A stretch of 64,000 nucleotides of DNA from the NCBI GenBank assembly GCA_000017645.1, contig CP000781.1:3645501-3709500 (forward strand), in the 5' to 3' direction. Below are positions 26,686 to 35,457 of this stretch, in pieces. A program made the position numbers and the translations under genes. The DNA is from Xanthobacter autotrophicus Py2. Lineage in GTDB: Bacteria; Pseudomonadota; Alphaproteobacteria; Rhizobiales; Xanthobacteraceae. The notes beneath the pieces were generated by a model, which made no database searches, had not been told where the DNA came from, and saw only the letters and a list, made by a program, of their open reading frames with translations. The stretch's first letter is position 1. Each line of letters begins with the position of its first letter.

Positions 26686-27033
26686 TCAGAACTGCGCCAC
26701 CGCATGGGCGAACGACGAGCGCCTGGCCTCGAAGGCGGAAACCGGCTTCGCCCGCCACGGCCGGTCGAGGCAAAGGCTCGCATCATTGAGCCTTGCGGCT
26801 TCGACACGGGCATCGGCCTCGCTGGCATAGCATCGCGCCTCCCTGGCAAAGAACGCACCGCCGGGAATGATGAGGTCGGCGCCGTCCTCGGTGGACATGC
26901 GGGTTTCGCTGCCGTCGAAGAACACCCAGCCGCATGGCGCCGCGGGCACCAGACGCGCCACCAGGTGGGTCGTGGGGAGGGCGGGGGCCTGTGGCGGGTC
27001 GCGCCGGGCGTGGAAGCGAAAGTTGAACATCAT
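26686..27033 (-). CDS. Hypothetical protein
   Basis: Small protein of 115 aa that I do not recognise. It begins MMFNFRFHARRDPP, has no transmembrane segment or signal peptide, and contains a central hydrophobic and acidic region (CGWVFFDGSETRMSTEDGADLIIPGG) and a basic, Arg-rich C-terminal half. GAGGAT just upstream is a plausible ribosome-binding site. It stands alone between the convergent trxA terminator and truA, in the same orientation as truA. Coding is supported by typical composition and third-position GC, not by homology. Confidence 0.6.
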   Translation of the reverse strand: MMFNFRFHARRDPPQAPALPTTHLVARLVPAAPCGWVFFDGSETRMSTEDGADLIIPGGAFFAREARCYASEADARVEAARLNDASLCLDRPWRAKPVSAFEARRSSFAHAVAQF

Positions 27034-27181
27034 CCTCAGTCCTCTTCTGCCGTTGGGACGCGCCGGGCGTGTCCATGGGGGCTTTGAAGAGGGAATGCCC
27101 CCGGCGGGGCAGACGTTCCCTGCTTGGCGGCAGGTAGTGCTTACAAAGGGTTGATGACGCGGTCCGGAGGCTTGCGCGCGC

Positions 27182-27919
27182 TCAATAGCTGACGGCGGCC
27201 AGATAGAGCCCGGCGGCGGGCGCCATGGGGCCGCAGCGGGTGCGGTCGGCGGCTTTCAGGGCGGCTTCCAGGTCGTCGGCGCTCCAGCGCCCTTCGCCCA
27301 CCCGCATCAGCGAGCCCACCATGGAGCGCACCTGATGGTGCAGGAAGGACCGCGCCGAGGTGATGACGCGGATCTCGTCGCCGGAGCGGGAAACGTCCAG
27401 CTGGTCCAGGGTCTTGAGCGGCGAGGCGGCCTGGCATTCGGCGGCGCGGAAGGTGGAGAAATCGTGCTTGCCCAAAAGCCGCTGGGCGGCCTCATGCATG
27501 GCCTGGGCGTCCAGCTTCTGCGGAATGCGCCAGGCCCGGTCCCGGTCGAGGGCGAGGTCCGGCCGCCGATTGATGATACGGTAGAGATAATGCCGCTTGG
27601 TGGCGGAGAAGCGGGCGTCGAAGCTGTCCGGCACCTCTTCGGCGCTCAGAACTGCGATGGGGTGGGGACGCAGCTGCGCGGTCATGGCGTCGCGCACCGT
27701 GTCGCTGCGCCAGTGCCGGGACAGGTCGACATGGGCCACCTGCCCGGTGGCATGCACCCCCGCATCAGTGCGCCCGGCGCCGGCCACATGCACATCCTCG
27801 CCGCAGAAACGCTTGAATGCCTGCGCCAGCGCGCCCTGCACGGTCTGCTGGTCGGCCTGGATCTGCCAGCCGGCATAGGGGGTGCCATCATATTCGATGG
27901 TCAGCTTGTAGCGCGGCAT
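27182..27919 (-). CDS. truA: tRNA pseudouridine(38-40) synthase TruA
   Basis: TruA of 245 aa, which makes pseudouridine at positions 38-40 of the tRNA anticodon arm. The catalytic Asp52 is in [15 protein letters not shown] (47-60); [19 protein letters not shown] is the family N-terminus and fixes the ATG at 27919. It lies 19 nt after fmt in the def-fmt-truA cluster, a common order in alphaproteobacteria. Confidence 0.96.
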   Translation of the reverse strand: MPRYKLTIEYDGTPYAGWQIQADQQTVQGALAQAFKRFCGEDVHVAGAGRTDAGVHATGQVAHVDLSRHWRSDTVRDAMTAQLRPHPIAVLSAEEVPDSFDARFSATKRHYLYRIINRRPDLALDRDRAWRIPQKLDAQAMHEAAQRLLGKHDFSTFRAAECQAASPLKTLDQLDVSRSGDEIRVITSARSFLHHQVRSMVGSLMRVGEGRWSADDLEAALKAADRTRCGPMAPAAGLYLAAVSY

Positions 27920-27938
27920 GGCGGGGCGAGCCGGCGGC

Positions 27939-28862
27939 TCAGGTGAGCCGGGTGCCGGGCGGCACGGCATTCCCGTTGAGAAAGCTCGACGCACCCGCCG
28001 GCTGCTTGCCGGCCTTCTGCAATTCCACCAGCCGCACCGCGCCGGAGCCGCAGGCGATGGTGAGGCGGTCGTCCAGCACGTCGCCGGGGGGACCCGCGCC
28101 CTCCGCGAGGGTCGAGCGCAGCACCTTCACCCGCGTCTCGTCCGGCCCCAGCGGAAACCAGGCACCGGGGAAGGGGGAGAGGCCGCGGATGCGATCGTGC
28201 ACCACCTGCGCCGGCTGCGACCAGTCGATGCGGGTTTCCGCCTTCTCGATCTTGGCGGCATAGGCGACGCCCGCCTCCGGCTGGGCGGTGAAGGCGAGGC
28301 CGCCGCGCTCCAGCGCCGCCAGTGCGCGGGCCATCAGGTCGGCGCCCAGCACCATCATGCGATCATGCAGGTCGCCCGCCGTCATGTCCGGGCCGATGGG
28401 GATGCGCTCCACGAGACCGACGGGGCCGGTGTCGAGGCCCTGCTCCATCTGCATCACACAGACGCCCGTCGCCTGATCCCCGGCCATGATGGCGCGCTGG
28501 ATGGGCGCGGCGCCGCGCCAGCGGGGCAGAAGCGAACCGTGCAGGTTGAGGCAGCCGAGGCGCGGCGCCTCAAGGATCGCCAGCGGCAGGATGAGGCCAT
28601 AGGCCACCACCACCGCCACGTCGGCGTCATGGGCGGCAAATTCGGCCGCCGCTTCCGGGGTGCGCAGGCTTTTCGGAGTGAGAACCTTGAGGCCGAAGCG
28701 CTCGGCCACCTGATGCACCGGGGAGGGGGTGAGATCGAGCCCGCGCCGCCCGGCCGGAGCCGGCGCGCGGGTATAGACGGCCACCACCTCGTGCCCACGT
28801 CCGACAATCTCGGAAAGGGTCGGCACGGCGAAATCCGGCGTTCCCATGAAGACGATGCGCAT
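27939..28862 (-). CDS. fmt: Methionyl-tRNA formyltransferase
   Basis: Fmt of 307 aa formylates initiator Met-tRNA using 10-formyl-tetrahydrofolate. The N-terminal [16 protein letters not shown], the folate/catalytic segment [20 protein letters not shown] (Asn and His of the active site) and the downstream metal-free GLDTGPV region are all present, followed by a C-terminal OB-like tRNA-binding domain. It is upstream of truA and 118 bp downstream of def, forming the formylation/deformylation pair. Confidence 0.96.
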   Translation of the reverse strand: MRIVFMGTPDFAVPTLSEIVGRGHEVVAVYTRAPAPAGRRGLDLTPSPVHQVAERFGLKVLTPKSLRTPEAAAEFAAHDADVAVVVAYGLILPLAILEAPRLGCLNLHGSLLPRWRGAAPIQRAIMAGDQATGVCVMQMEQGLDTGPVGLVERIPIGPDMTAGDLHDRMMVLGADLMARALAALERGGLAFTAQPEAGVAYAAKIEKAETRIDWSQPAQVVHDRIRGLSPFPGAWFPLGPDETRVKVLRSTLAEGAGPPGDVLDDRLTIACGSGAVRLVELQKAGKQPAGASSFLNGNAVPPGTRLT

Positions 28863-28980
28863 GCTGCCTGATCCGGGCCGGCGCGACCCGTCCAGTCAGG
28901 TGCGCGGCGATTGAGCGAAAGGACCCGGATGCGACGGCATCAGCGGGAAAGCGGGAAAGGCGGCGCCGGCGCCCGCGGCG

Positions 28981-29499
28981 TCAGACCTCGTCCTTGTGCC
29001 GCGCCAGCTTGGTGAACTTCTTGATCACCCGGTCGCGCTTCAGCTTCGAGATGTGGTCGATGAAGAGCACGCCGTTCAGATGATCGATCTCGTGCTGCAC
29101 GCAGGTGGCGAACAGGCCGTCCGCCGCCACTTCGCGCACCTGCCCCTCGATGTCCTGGAAGCGCACGGTGACCCGCGCCGGCCGTTCCACCTCCTCGTAA
29201 TATTCGGGGATGGAGAGGCAGCCCTCGGCATAGACCGAGGTCTCCTCGGATGCTGCGATGATTTCGGGATTGATGAGGGCGATGGGCTTCTTCGCCTCGC
29301 CCTCGCGCGCGACATCGATGGTGACGACGCGTCGCTGCACGCCCACCTGGATCGCCGCGAGGCCGATGCCCGGCGCGTCGTACATGGTGTCGAACATGTC
29401 TTCCACGAGCTTCTTCACCTCGCTGTCGATTTTCTCGACCGATGCCGAGAGGGTGCGCAGCTTGGGCTCGGGGATGATGAGGATGGGTCGCGTCGCCAT
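28981..29499 (-). CDS. def: Peptide deformylase
   Basis: Fe2+-dependent deformylase of 172 aa that removes the N-formyl group from nascent proteins. All three motifs are intact: [10 protein letters not shown] (44-53), EGCLSIP (92-98, metal ligand Cys94) and QHEIDH (135-140, two metal His and the catalytic Glu). Length is typical of type 1 PDF. It is the first gene of the minus-strand def-fmt-truA cluster and is divergent from rmuC, with a perfect palindrome between them. Confidence 0.97.
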   Translation of the reverse strand: MATRPILIIPEPKLRTLSASVEKIDSEVKKLVEDMFDTMYDAPGIGLAAIQVGVQRRVVTIDVAREGEAKKPIALINPEIIAASEETSVYAEGCLSIPEYYEEVERPARVTVRFQDIEGQVREVAADGLFATCVQHEIDHLNGVLFIDHISKLKRDRVIKKFTKLARHKDEV

Positions 29500-29512
29500 T
29501 CTCGCGAAATAA

Positions 29513-29524
29513 GCGAAGCTTCGC
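29513..29524. promoter_or_regulatory. Perfect palindrome in the def/rmuC divergent promoter region
   Basis: GCGAAGCTTCGC, a perfect 12-bp inverted repeat, lies 14 bp upstream of the def start codon in an 80-bp divergent intergenic region. It could be an operator or just part of the def leader; no regulator is suggested by the sequence. Confidence 0.3.
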
Positions 29525-29579
29525 GTCCGGTCAATATGTTCGCTGTTTGTTCGGATCGAGAATCGCGATAGAAGGGGCC

Positions 29580-30746
29580 ATGCGGGAGGCCCTATTCAGT
29601 CTGGCAGGTTACGCCGTCACTCTGGCCGAGGCTGCAGCCCTGGGCGCGGGACTGCTTGCGCTGCTTGTGTTCCTGGTCGGCGTGTCCCTCGTGCGCCAGT
29701 CGCGGGCGCGGGCTGCTGCCGTGGCCGAGGAGGCGCTGCGGCGCGACGAAATGGACCGCCGCCTGCGCGAGCTGGTCCGCGTCCAGTCGGAGACCGCGGG
29801 TCGGGTGCAGAGCATGACGGAGGTGCTTGCCCACCGTCAGAGCGAGCTGGCCCGCGCGGTTGCGGAACGGCTCGACGCCACCTCCCACCGCATCGGCGAG
29901 ACTCTGTCCACCAGCGCCCGTGCCACCCATGAGAGCCTGACCCGCATCGCGGAACGCCTGGTGATGGTGGAAAAGGCGGAGCGCGGCCTCACCGACCTGT
30001 CGGCCCAGGTGGTGGCGCTGAAGGACACGCTGGCCAACAAGCAGGCCCGTGGCGCCTTCGGGCAGGCCCGTATGGAGGCCATCGTCGCCGACGGACTGCC
30101 GCGCGGCAGCTTCGCCTTCCAGCACACCCTCTCCAACGGCAAGCGACCAGACTGCGCCATCTTCCTGCCCGGCGACCCGCGCCCGCTGCTGGTGGATTCG
30201 AAATTCCCGCTGGAATCGGTCACCGCCTTCCGTGAGGCGCCCTCGGCCGACATCCGCAAGGCGGCGGGCCAAAGGCTGCGCAACGACCTCCTGAAGCACG
30301 TTTACGACGTTGCGGAGCGCTATTTCGTGCCCGGCGAGACCCAGGACGTGGCGCTCATCTTCGTGCCGTCCGAATCGGTCTATGCGGAGATTTCCGAGCA
30401 TTTCGACGGCGTGGTCCAGGAGGCCTATCGTCTGCGCGTGGTGCTGGTCTCGCCGTCATTGCTCATGCTGGCGATCCAGGTGGTGCAGGCCATCGCCAAG
30501 GATGCTCGCATGCGGGAGGCGGCGGACCGGGTGCGTGCCGAAGTGGCGGCATTGGTGGTGGATGTCACGCGCCTGCGCGAGCGGGCGGGGGACCTCGCCA
30601 AGCATTTCGCGCAGGTGGGCGACGACGTGGGCCGCGTCATCGTCTCCGCCGACAAGATCGCCCGTCGCGGCCTCAGGCTGGAGCAGCTCGATTTCGAGAC
30701 ACCGCCCGGCCCGCCGGAGGGGGCGAAGGTCACCCCGCTCGATTGA
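29580..30746 (+). CDS. rmuC: DNA recombination protein RmuC
   Basis: RmuC family protein of 388 aa. A single N-terminal membrane helix (about residues 12-35, [21 protein letters not shown]) is followed by a coiled-coil stretch and the conserved nuclease-like core ([48 protein letters not shown]). RmuC limits inversions at short repeats in E. coli. The ATG at 29580 follows GAAGGGG; an in-frame ATG at 29547 overlaps the likely promoter. Confidence 0.92.
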   Translation: MREALFSLAGYAVTLAEAAALGAGLLALLVFLVGVSLVRQSRARAAAVAEEALRRDEMDRRLRELVRVQSETAGRVQSMTEVLAHRQSELARAVAERLDATSHRIGETLSTSARATHESLTRIAERLVMVEKAERGLTDLSAQVVALKDTLANKQARGAFGQARMEAIVADGLPRGSFAFQHTLSNGKRPDCAIFLPGDPRPLLVDSKFPLESVTAFREAPSADIRKAAGQRLRNDLLKHVYDVAERYFVPGETQDVALIFVPSESVYAEISEHFDGVVQEAYRLRVVLVSPSLLMLAIQVVQAIAKDARMREAADRVRAEVAALVVDVTRLRERAGDLAKHFAQVGDDVGRVIVSADKIARRGLRLEQLDFETPPGPPEGAKVTPLD

Positions 30747-30858
30747 GGGGACAAGATCGACGCGCTCTCTTGCGCGGGGGGCCGGTCGGTCCGATCCTAT
30801 GACGCGATGAAGATTCGCGTGCCGGTTGCGGCGCGTCCCATTCAGTTTTGAGAACAAC

Positions 30859-31740
30859 ATGCCCGAATTGCCCGAGGTGGAGACCGTCCGCCGCGGTCTC
30901 ATTCCTGTCCTGCAAGGTGCCGTGATCGAAAGCGCGGAGGCCCGCAGGCCGGACCTGCGCTGGCCCTTGCCCGACAATTTCGCCGAGCGCCTTGCCGGCC
31001 GCCGGGTCGAGGCCATCGGCCGTCGCGCCAAATATCTCCTTGCCGATCTGGACGGCGGCGAGGTGATGATCCTGCATCTCGGCATGTCCGGCTCCATCCG
31101 CATCGAAGGTGGCGCGGTGAAGGGCCGCCCCGGCCGCTTCCATCATCCGCGCGGGGCGGGTGGACCGCACGACCACGTGGTGCTGCACCTCGCCGGCGGG
31201 GCGACGGTGACCTTCAACGATCCCCGGCGCTTCGGCGCCATCCTGATCGTGCCCTACGACCAGATCATGTCCCATCCGCTGCTGGCGGGCCTCGGGCCGG
31301 AGCCGCTGGGCAACGGCTTCAATGCCGAATATCTCGCTCGCGCCTGCGCCCGCCGCCACACCTCGCTGAAGGCGGCGCTGCTGGACCAGAAGCTGGTGGC
31401 CGGGCTTGGCAACATCTATGTGTGCGAGGCGCTGTTTCGCGCCGGCCTGTCGCCGCGCCGCCTCGCCCACACCATCGCCACCGCCGAGGGCGCGCCCACC
31501 CGGAGGGCCGAGCGGCTGGTGATCGCCATCCGCGACGTGCTGCGCGAGGCGATCCATGCCGGCGGCTCCTCCCTGCGCGACCACCGGCAGGTGAACGGTG
31601 AGCTGGGCTATTTCCAGCACACCTTCAAGGTCTACGACCGCGAGGGGCAGCCCTGCCAGACACTGCACTGCAAGGACACCATCCGGCGCATCGTGCAGAA
31701 TGGGCGTTCGACCTTCTACTGCCCCACCTGCCAGAGGTAG
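30859..31740 (+). CDS. mutM: Formamidopyrimidine-DNA glycosylase
   Basis: Fpg/MutM of 293 aa, a bifunctional glycosylase/AP lyase that removes 8-oxoguanine and ring-opened purines. The catalytic Pro and Glu immediately follow the start ([13 protein letters not shown]), Lys58 is in the conserved position, and the C-terminal zinc finger ends [13 protein letters not shown]. The first zinc pair is Cys-x4-Cys (PCQTLHCK) instead of Cys-x2-Cys, a variant I recall as usual in alphaproteobacteria. The ATG is fixed because the processed N-terminal Pro is the catalytic nucleophile. Confidence 0.97.
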
Positions 31741-31885
31741 CTTGCCGGAGGTCGTCCCCCGAAGGGCATCCGCCAAAGGTCGGGCAGGCCTGCACGACGA
31801 CTGTGCGGCAATGCCTCTTCGCCTCGCCCCCCTGACGCGATACAGCACGGTGACCGCGCGTGCTGGCGCCGCGCGGAGCCTTAAG

Positions 31886-31937
31886 CCGGCGTCTCGCCGG
31901 GGGACGAGCATGACCCGGCGTCACGCCGGGCGACGAG
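31886..31937. repeat. Two tandem copies of a 23-bp palindromic unit upstream of the enoyl-CoA hydratase gene
   Basis: Copies at 31886-31908 and 31915-31937 differ at two of 23 positions. Each holds a hairpin with arms CCGGCG and CGCCGG and ends in GACGAG; the second copy runs into the GAGGAGG ribosome-binding site. They may be a small REP-like element or a mRNA structure in the leader. Confidence 0.6.
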
Positions 31938-31947
31938 GAGGAATGGG

Positions 31948-32718
31948 ATGGCATACGAGACGATCCTGGTGGAGCAGCACGACCGCGTGGGGCTCATCCG
32001 CCTGAACCGCCCCCAGGCGCTCAATGCGCTCAACGGCCAGCTGATCGGCGAGCTGAACGCGGCGCTGGATGCGTTCGAGCAGGATCGGGGCATCGGCTGC
32101 GTTGTTCTCACCGGCTCGGAGAAGGCGTTCGCCGCCGGGGCCGACATCAAGGAGATGCAAGTCTTCTCCTATCCGGCGACCTATCTCGACGATTTCATCA
32201 CCTCCTGGGAGCGGCTGTCGCGCACCCGCAAGCCGGTGATCGCGGCGGTGGCGGGCTTCGCCCTGGGTGGCGGCTGCGAGCTGGCCATGATGTGCGACTT
32301 CATCCTGGCCGCCGATACCGCGAAGTTCGGCCAGCCCGAGATCAAGCTGGGGGTGATGCCCGGTGCCGGCGGCACTCAGCGCCTCACCCGATTCGTGGGC
32401 AAGTCGAAGGCCATGGAAATGTGCCTCACCGGCCGCTTGATGGATGCCGTCGAAGCCGAGCGCGCTGGCCTCGTCTCGCGCGTGGTGCCGGCAGCCGAGC
32501 TTCTGGACGAGGCGCTGAAGGTGGCGAAGGTCATCGCCGGCATGTCCGCGCACGTGGCCATGCAGACCAAGGAAAGCGTGAACCGCTCCTACGAGACCAC
32601 GCTTGCCGAAGGCATCCGCTTCGAGCGGCGGGTGTTCCAGGCCCAGTTCGGCGTCGCCGACCAGAAGGAAGGCATGGCCGCCTTCATCGAGAAGCGCCCC
32701 GCGAAGTTCGAGCACTGA
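31948..32718 (+). CDS. Enoyl-CoA hydratase
   Basis: Crotonase-fold hydratase of 256 aa. The oxyanion-hole motifs are [11 protein letters not shown] and [16 protein letters not shown], and the two catalytic glutamates lie in [19 protein letters not shown] in the arrangement of short-chain enoyl-CoA hydratases (mitochondrial ECHS1, bacterial PaaF/FadB-like). It probably hydrates trans-2-enoyl-CoA in fatty-acid or amino-acid catabolism; no pathway partners are adjacent, so the physiological substrate is open. A consensus GAGGAGG lies 9 nt before the ATG. Confidence 0.92.
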   Translation: MAYETILVEQHDRVGLIRLNRPQALNALNGQLIGELNAALDAFEQDRGIGCVVLTGSEKAFAAGADIKEMQVFSYPATYLDDFITSWERLSRTRKPVIAAVAGFALGGGCELAMMCDFILAADTAKFGQPEIKLGVMPGAGGTQRLTRFVGKSKAMEMCLTGRLMDAVEAERAGLVSRVVPAAELLDEALKVAKVIAGMSAHVAMQTKESVNRSYETTLAEGIRFERRVFQAQFGVADQKEGMAAFIEKRPAKFEH

Positions 32719-32791
32719 GGGCCGTTCGCGCACAGGGCGATTCGTCTGGGTGATGCGGGCATCGAGGCCCGGCTCGGCGGAGGGACGGACC

Positions 32792-32824
32792 ATCGCGATG
32801 GCGGAGCGTTTCCGCCATCGCGAT
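32792..32824 (+). terminator. Perfect 14-bp inverted repeat downstream of the enoyl-CoA hydratase gene
   Basis: Arms ATCGCGATGGCGGA and TCCGCCATCGCGAT around a 5-nt loop, starting 73 nt after the stop codon, followed by CCAGTTTGCC. It is a likely terminator, although the U-tract is weak. The rest of the 376-bp gap to tRNA-Leu has no convincing gene. Confidence 0.55.
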
Positions 32825-33032
32825 CCAGTTTGCCCCACCTCCTATCCAGCGCTGCGATCGCTCTGGCAATTGAATCTGCATGTTCGGCGGGTGAGCGGTG
32901 GGGTGCCGCGCCAGGCTTCCGGTCTGGGACGGCGGCAGGTCCCGGCACGACGGCAGTCTGGTCCCGGCACGGGGTTGGGGCCGTGGGGCTGAGCTTGTTC
33001 ACACCTTTCGATCACGTGGTGCGCGGGTGTTA

Positions 33033-33061
33033 TTGACACGTCCCGCGCCCCCCCTTATGTG
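33033..33061 (+). promoter_or_regulatory. Sigma70-type promoter of tRNA-Leu
   Basis: TTGACA, 17-nt spacer, TATGTG, positioned 33 nt before the mature tRNA 5' end. A perfect -35 box with good spacing, as expected for a stable-RNA gene. Confidence 0.75.
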
Positions 33062-33094
33062 AGAGCCCTGCCTGACGGCAACGCGCCGTCCGGG

Positions 33095-33181
33095 GCCCAG
33101 GTGGCGGAATTGGTAGACGCACCAGCTTCAGGTGCTGGCGCTCGCAAGGGCGTGGAGGTTCGAGTCCTCTCCTGGGCACCA
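33095..33181 (+). tRNA. tRNA-Leu (anticodon CAG)
   Basis: An 87-nt class II tRNA. Acceptor arms GCCCAGG/CCTGGGC, D-arm GGCGGAATTGGTAGACGC, anticodon loop TTCAGGT (CAG, reading CUG), long variable arm, T-loop GTTCGAGTC, and an encoded CCA end. Its 3' end is the boundary of an AT-richer stretch holding an integrase remnant, so it probably served as an attachment site. Confidence 0.97.
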
Positions 33182-33268
33182 TTCACTTGATAAATACCTG
33201 AAATCATTTAGATTTCTGGCTTATCTTTCCCGGCCGATACGGTGGGGAGGATAAGGTGGGAGAGTTGT

Positions 33269-33665
33269 TCACTGTCTGGCCGGCACGATCAGGTGCATGG
33301 CATCTCCCGCCAGGCGTCTCCGGTTCGCCTTCTTGGCGTACACGGCCACCTGCTTACGGCGCTCCCACCCATAGATCGCCGCGCGCTCAGTGGCCCCGTT
33401 CTCAGCGGCGCGTGTGGCCCGTGCCTTCCCAAGCCAAGGGCGGAGCGGGGGCATCCTGCCTCACGGCAGGCTTTTCGGAACCTATTCCCAACGCTCGGTC
33501 ACGAATGGCTGACCGCGTTCGGCCGCGAGGAAGGTGAGGCCGCCCATGTCCGCCCCTCGGTGGCGCGGGCAAGGGGGCGGCGGGATGGGGAAGGTCACCA
33601 CCCCGCCTGTCTTCCCGGTGCGGAACACGATGATGCCCGTCGCGCACGTGCTGGCGCCTCCGGGC
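33269..33665 (-). pseudogene. Tyrosine recombinase (integrase) remnant beside tRNA-Leu
   Basis: Minus-strand fragments read as the C-terminal catalytic half of a phage/island integrase in broken frames: RRQHVRDG, then (shifted) IIVFRTGKTGGVVTFPI, GGLTFLAAERGQPFVTE, then in another frame NRFRKACREAGCPRSA, and back in the former frame KARATRAAENGATER, AIYGWERRKQVAVYAKKANR and RLAGDAMHLIVP. The last part matches the usual GHxxxxxxxxYTxxAxxxxLA ending with the nucleophilic Tyr, here in QVAVYAKKA. In-frame stops occur near 33483 and 33459. The N-terminal core-binding domain and the intact GLRK Arg motif are missing. Orientation towards the tRNA 3' end is typical of an integrated element. Confidence 0.75.
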
Positions 33666-33798
33666 GTTCCGCCTCCCCGCCATCGACGCCTGCGGGTTCA
33701 GCGGATTGCGCAGCATGGAGTGCCGCTGCTATGCGAACTGCCCCGTCAGGGCAGCGATGGACCTGCCGCTCTCGGGGCGGCGGGCTTCAAGGCAAGAG

Positions 33799-35316
33799 CT
33801 ACGGCGAGTGGATGCTGTGGGCGGGGGTGGGCGCCCGCAGCACGACGAAGCCGCTTGGGTGACGCACGATGGTGAAGTCTCCAGGCGATCCTTCCACATT
33901 GAGTGTCTTCAGGATGTCCGCCTCAGGTGCAGTGAGTGGCGCAAAGTCGTGTTGGGTGACGTTCTCACCCCATCCGATCACCGGACATGGCGCATCTCGC
34001 GCCGCAAGCGGCGGCGCCGCATCGGCGGTCACGAACGCTGAGGCCGGGAGGCCGGAGGCCACCGAATAAAGATCGGTGGCAAGCGCGCTGTCGAACCCGA
34101 GGGCCTTGATGCGCACGGCGCCGGACGGGCAGTCTTTGGCCAGCTTTGCAACCAGGTTGGCGCCGCTCCAGGCCGATTCCGATCCAAGCAAAAAACGTAC
34201 GGAGGCAAAGCCTTTGACAGTGGCGACGACGAGGTACAAGGCAACGCCGATCGCTGCTGCGTATCCCCAGGGTGTGGCCGGTGGCATGCTGAACGCGCGG
34301 GCCAGAAAAACCAGGAGTACGATAAGCGCCGGCGCACCGATCTGCCAATAGCGTCCGGTAATCAGTGGTGTGTGAAACGATACGGCGATCGGCAGAGCGA
34401 TGAATACGGTAAAAGCTATTGCGAATAAAATCAGGAGTGGCCGCGCGCGCTTCAGCCAAGCAGCATAGCCCAGAAATACCACAAGCGGCGCCAGCATCTT
34501 GTTGCCAACGGCCAATAAGACCACGTACAGCATCGCCGTCGTGACATGGGCAAGACTGAATTGGATCCAGCCGATGTTGCCGACGGTGCCGATCGCGCTT
34601 GCGAGCCACAGACCGAACACCACAGTGGTCGATCCACCCAAAACCACGCCCTGCAGGACAAGATCCCTGCGCCGTCCGAACAATCCGCAAGCCAGAAGTC
34701 CAGCCGCGATCGCCCCGGCCGCCAGGCCTGCGAAGACGTGGGACAGGGCCGCAGCCGCGCCAAGCAATACCAACCGAACTGGCGGGGCTTGAACGGCTGG
34801 GTCATCGACGGTCAACGCGGCTTGCCACGCCAGGGCAAACACCAAGCTGTTGCTGAGAAAATACGCGCGGCCTTCCTGAAAGAAAAACAATGTTGGCCCG
34901 CTGAGCGCGAACGCAGCTATGCCCAGGCAGGCAAGCAATGGCTTGCCGGCGCGCGCTGATATCCAGAGCACGAAGGTGCTTGCGGCAAGCAGAGCAATGC
35001 CGTTCGACAGCAATATTGCACTGGTCGGCTCAGCAACGAAGGCGCGGACGAAGCGCAGCAACGCATAATACAGCGGCGGATTGGAATCGCCGGTGATCCG
35101 GCCGGCGCTCGCCTTGAGGGGCAGGGCGGGATCGGTGGTCCAGAGCGAAAACAGCTCGTCCAGCCACAGGGCGAAGTGCGGAGACAGCACGGTCTCGATC
35201 GCGGCCAGAAGTGCGAAGGCCAGCGCCAGGACCACCCACCCGACCGCATGCGACCGGAAGGTTCGGACGGTATCGACAAGATCACGCAAGCTCCGGTTTC
35301 CCTCGCCCGAGTTCAC
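33799..35316 (-). CDS. Multi-pass membrane protein, GT-C/ArnT-like glycosyltransferase candidate
   Basis: Membrane protein of 505 aa with about 10-12 hydrophobic helices and a soluble C-terminal ~110 residues. The first luminal loop contains LWLDELFSLW, where an Asp-Glu pair resembles the catalytic acidic motif of family 39/GT-C transferases that use polyprenyl-phosphate sugars, and NPPLYYALLRF follows as in this fold. It is divergent from a dolichol-phosphate-mannose-synthase-like gene that could supply such a donor. The GTG start at 35316 is supported by little more than position. Base composition in 34100-34950 is lower in GC than the neighbours, suggesting transfer. Confidence 0.78.
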   Translation of the reverse strand: MNSGEGNRSLRDLVDTVRTFRSHAVGWVVLALAFALLAAIETVLSPHFALWLDELFSLWTTDPALPLKASAGRITGDSNPPLYYALLRFVRAFVAEPTSAILLSNGIALLAASTFVLWISARAGKPLLACLGIAAFALSGPTLFFFQEGRAYFLSNSLVFALAWQAALTVDDPAVQAPPVRLVLLGAAAALSHVFAGLAAGAIAAGLLACGLFGRRRDLVLQGVVLGGSTTVVFGLWLASAIGTVGNIGWIQFSLAHVTTAMLYVVLLAVGNKMLAPLVVFLGYAAWLKRARPLLILFAIAFTVFIALPIAVSFHTPLITGRYWQIGAPALIVLLVFLARAFSMPPATPWGYAAAIGVALYLVVATVKGFASVRFLLGSESAWSGANLVAKLAKDCPSGAVRIKALGFDSALATDLYSVASGLPASAFVTADAAPPLAARDAPCPVIGWGENVTQHDFAPLTAPEADILKTLNVEGSPGDFTIVRHPSGFVVLRAPTPAHSIHSP

Positions 35317-35317
35317 G

Positions 35318-35331
35318 CAGGATCGATCCTG
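35318..35331. promoter_or_regulatory. Perfect 14-bp palindrome at the GT-C gene start
   Basis: CAGGATCGATCCTG ends one base before the GTG of the minus-strand glycosyltransferase gene, in the divergent region shared with the GT2 gene. It may be an operator or a translational hairpin. Confidence 0.35.
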
Positions 35332-35457
35332 TCAGCGTCCACCTTGCCTCACCTTCCACACAAGCGGGCGCCTGCGGATGGCCCAGGCATTCGCGCTTCC
35401 TTGAAGCGCGCATTGGCATTAAGACACGCATCGCGTGCATGTTTCGGACCATGGCAT

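Noticed and set aside
33242..33862. A 206-aa plus-strand protein downstream of tRNA-Leu
   Set aside because: The opposite strand carries recognisable integrase fragments over most of this span, so the plus-strand frame is chance.
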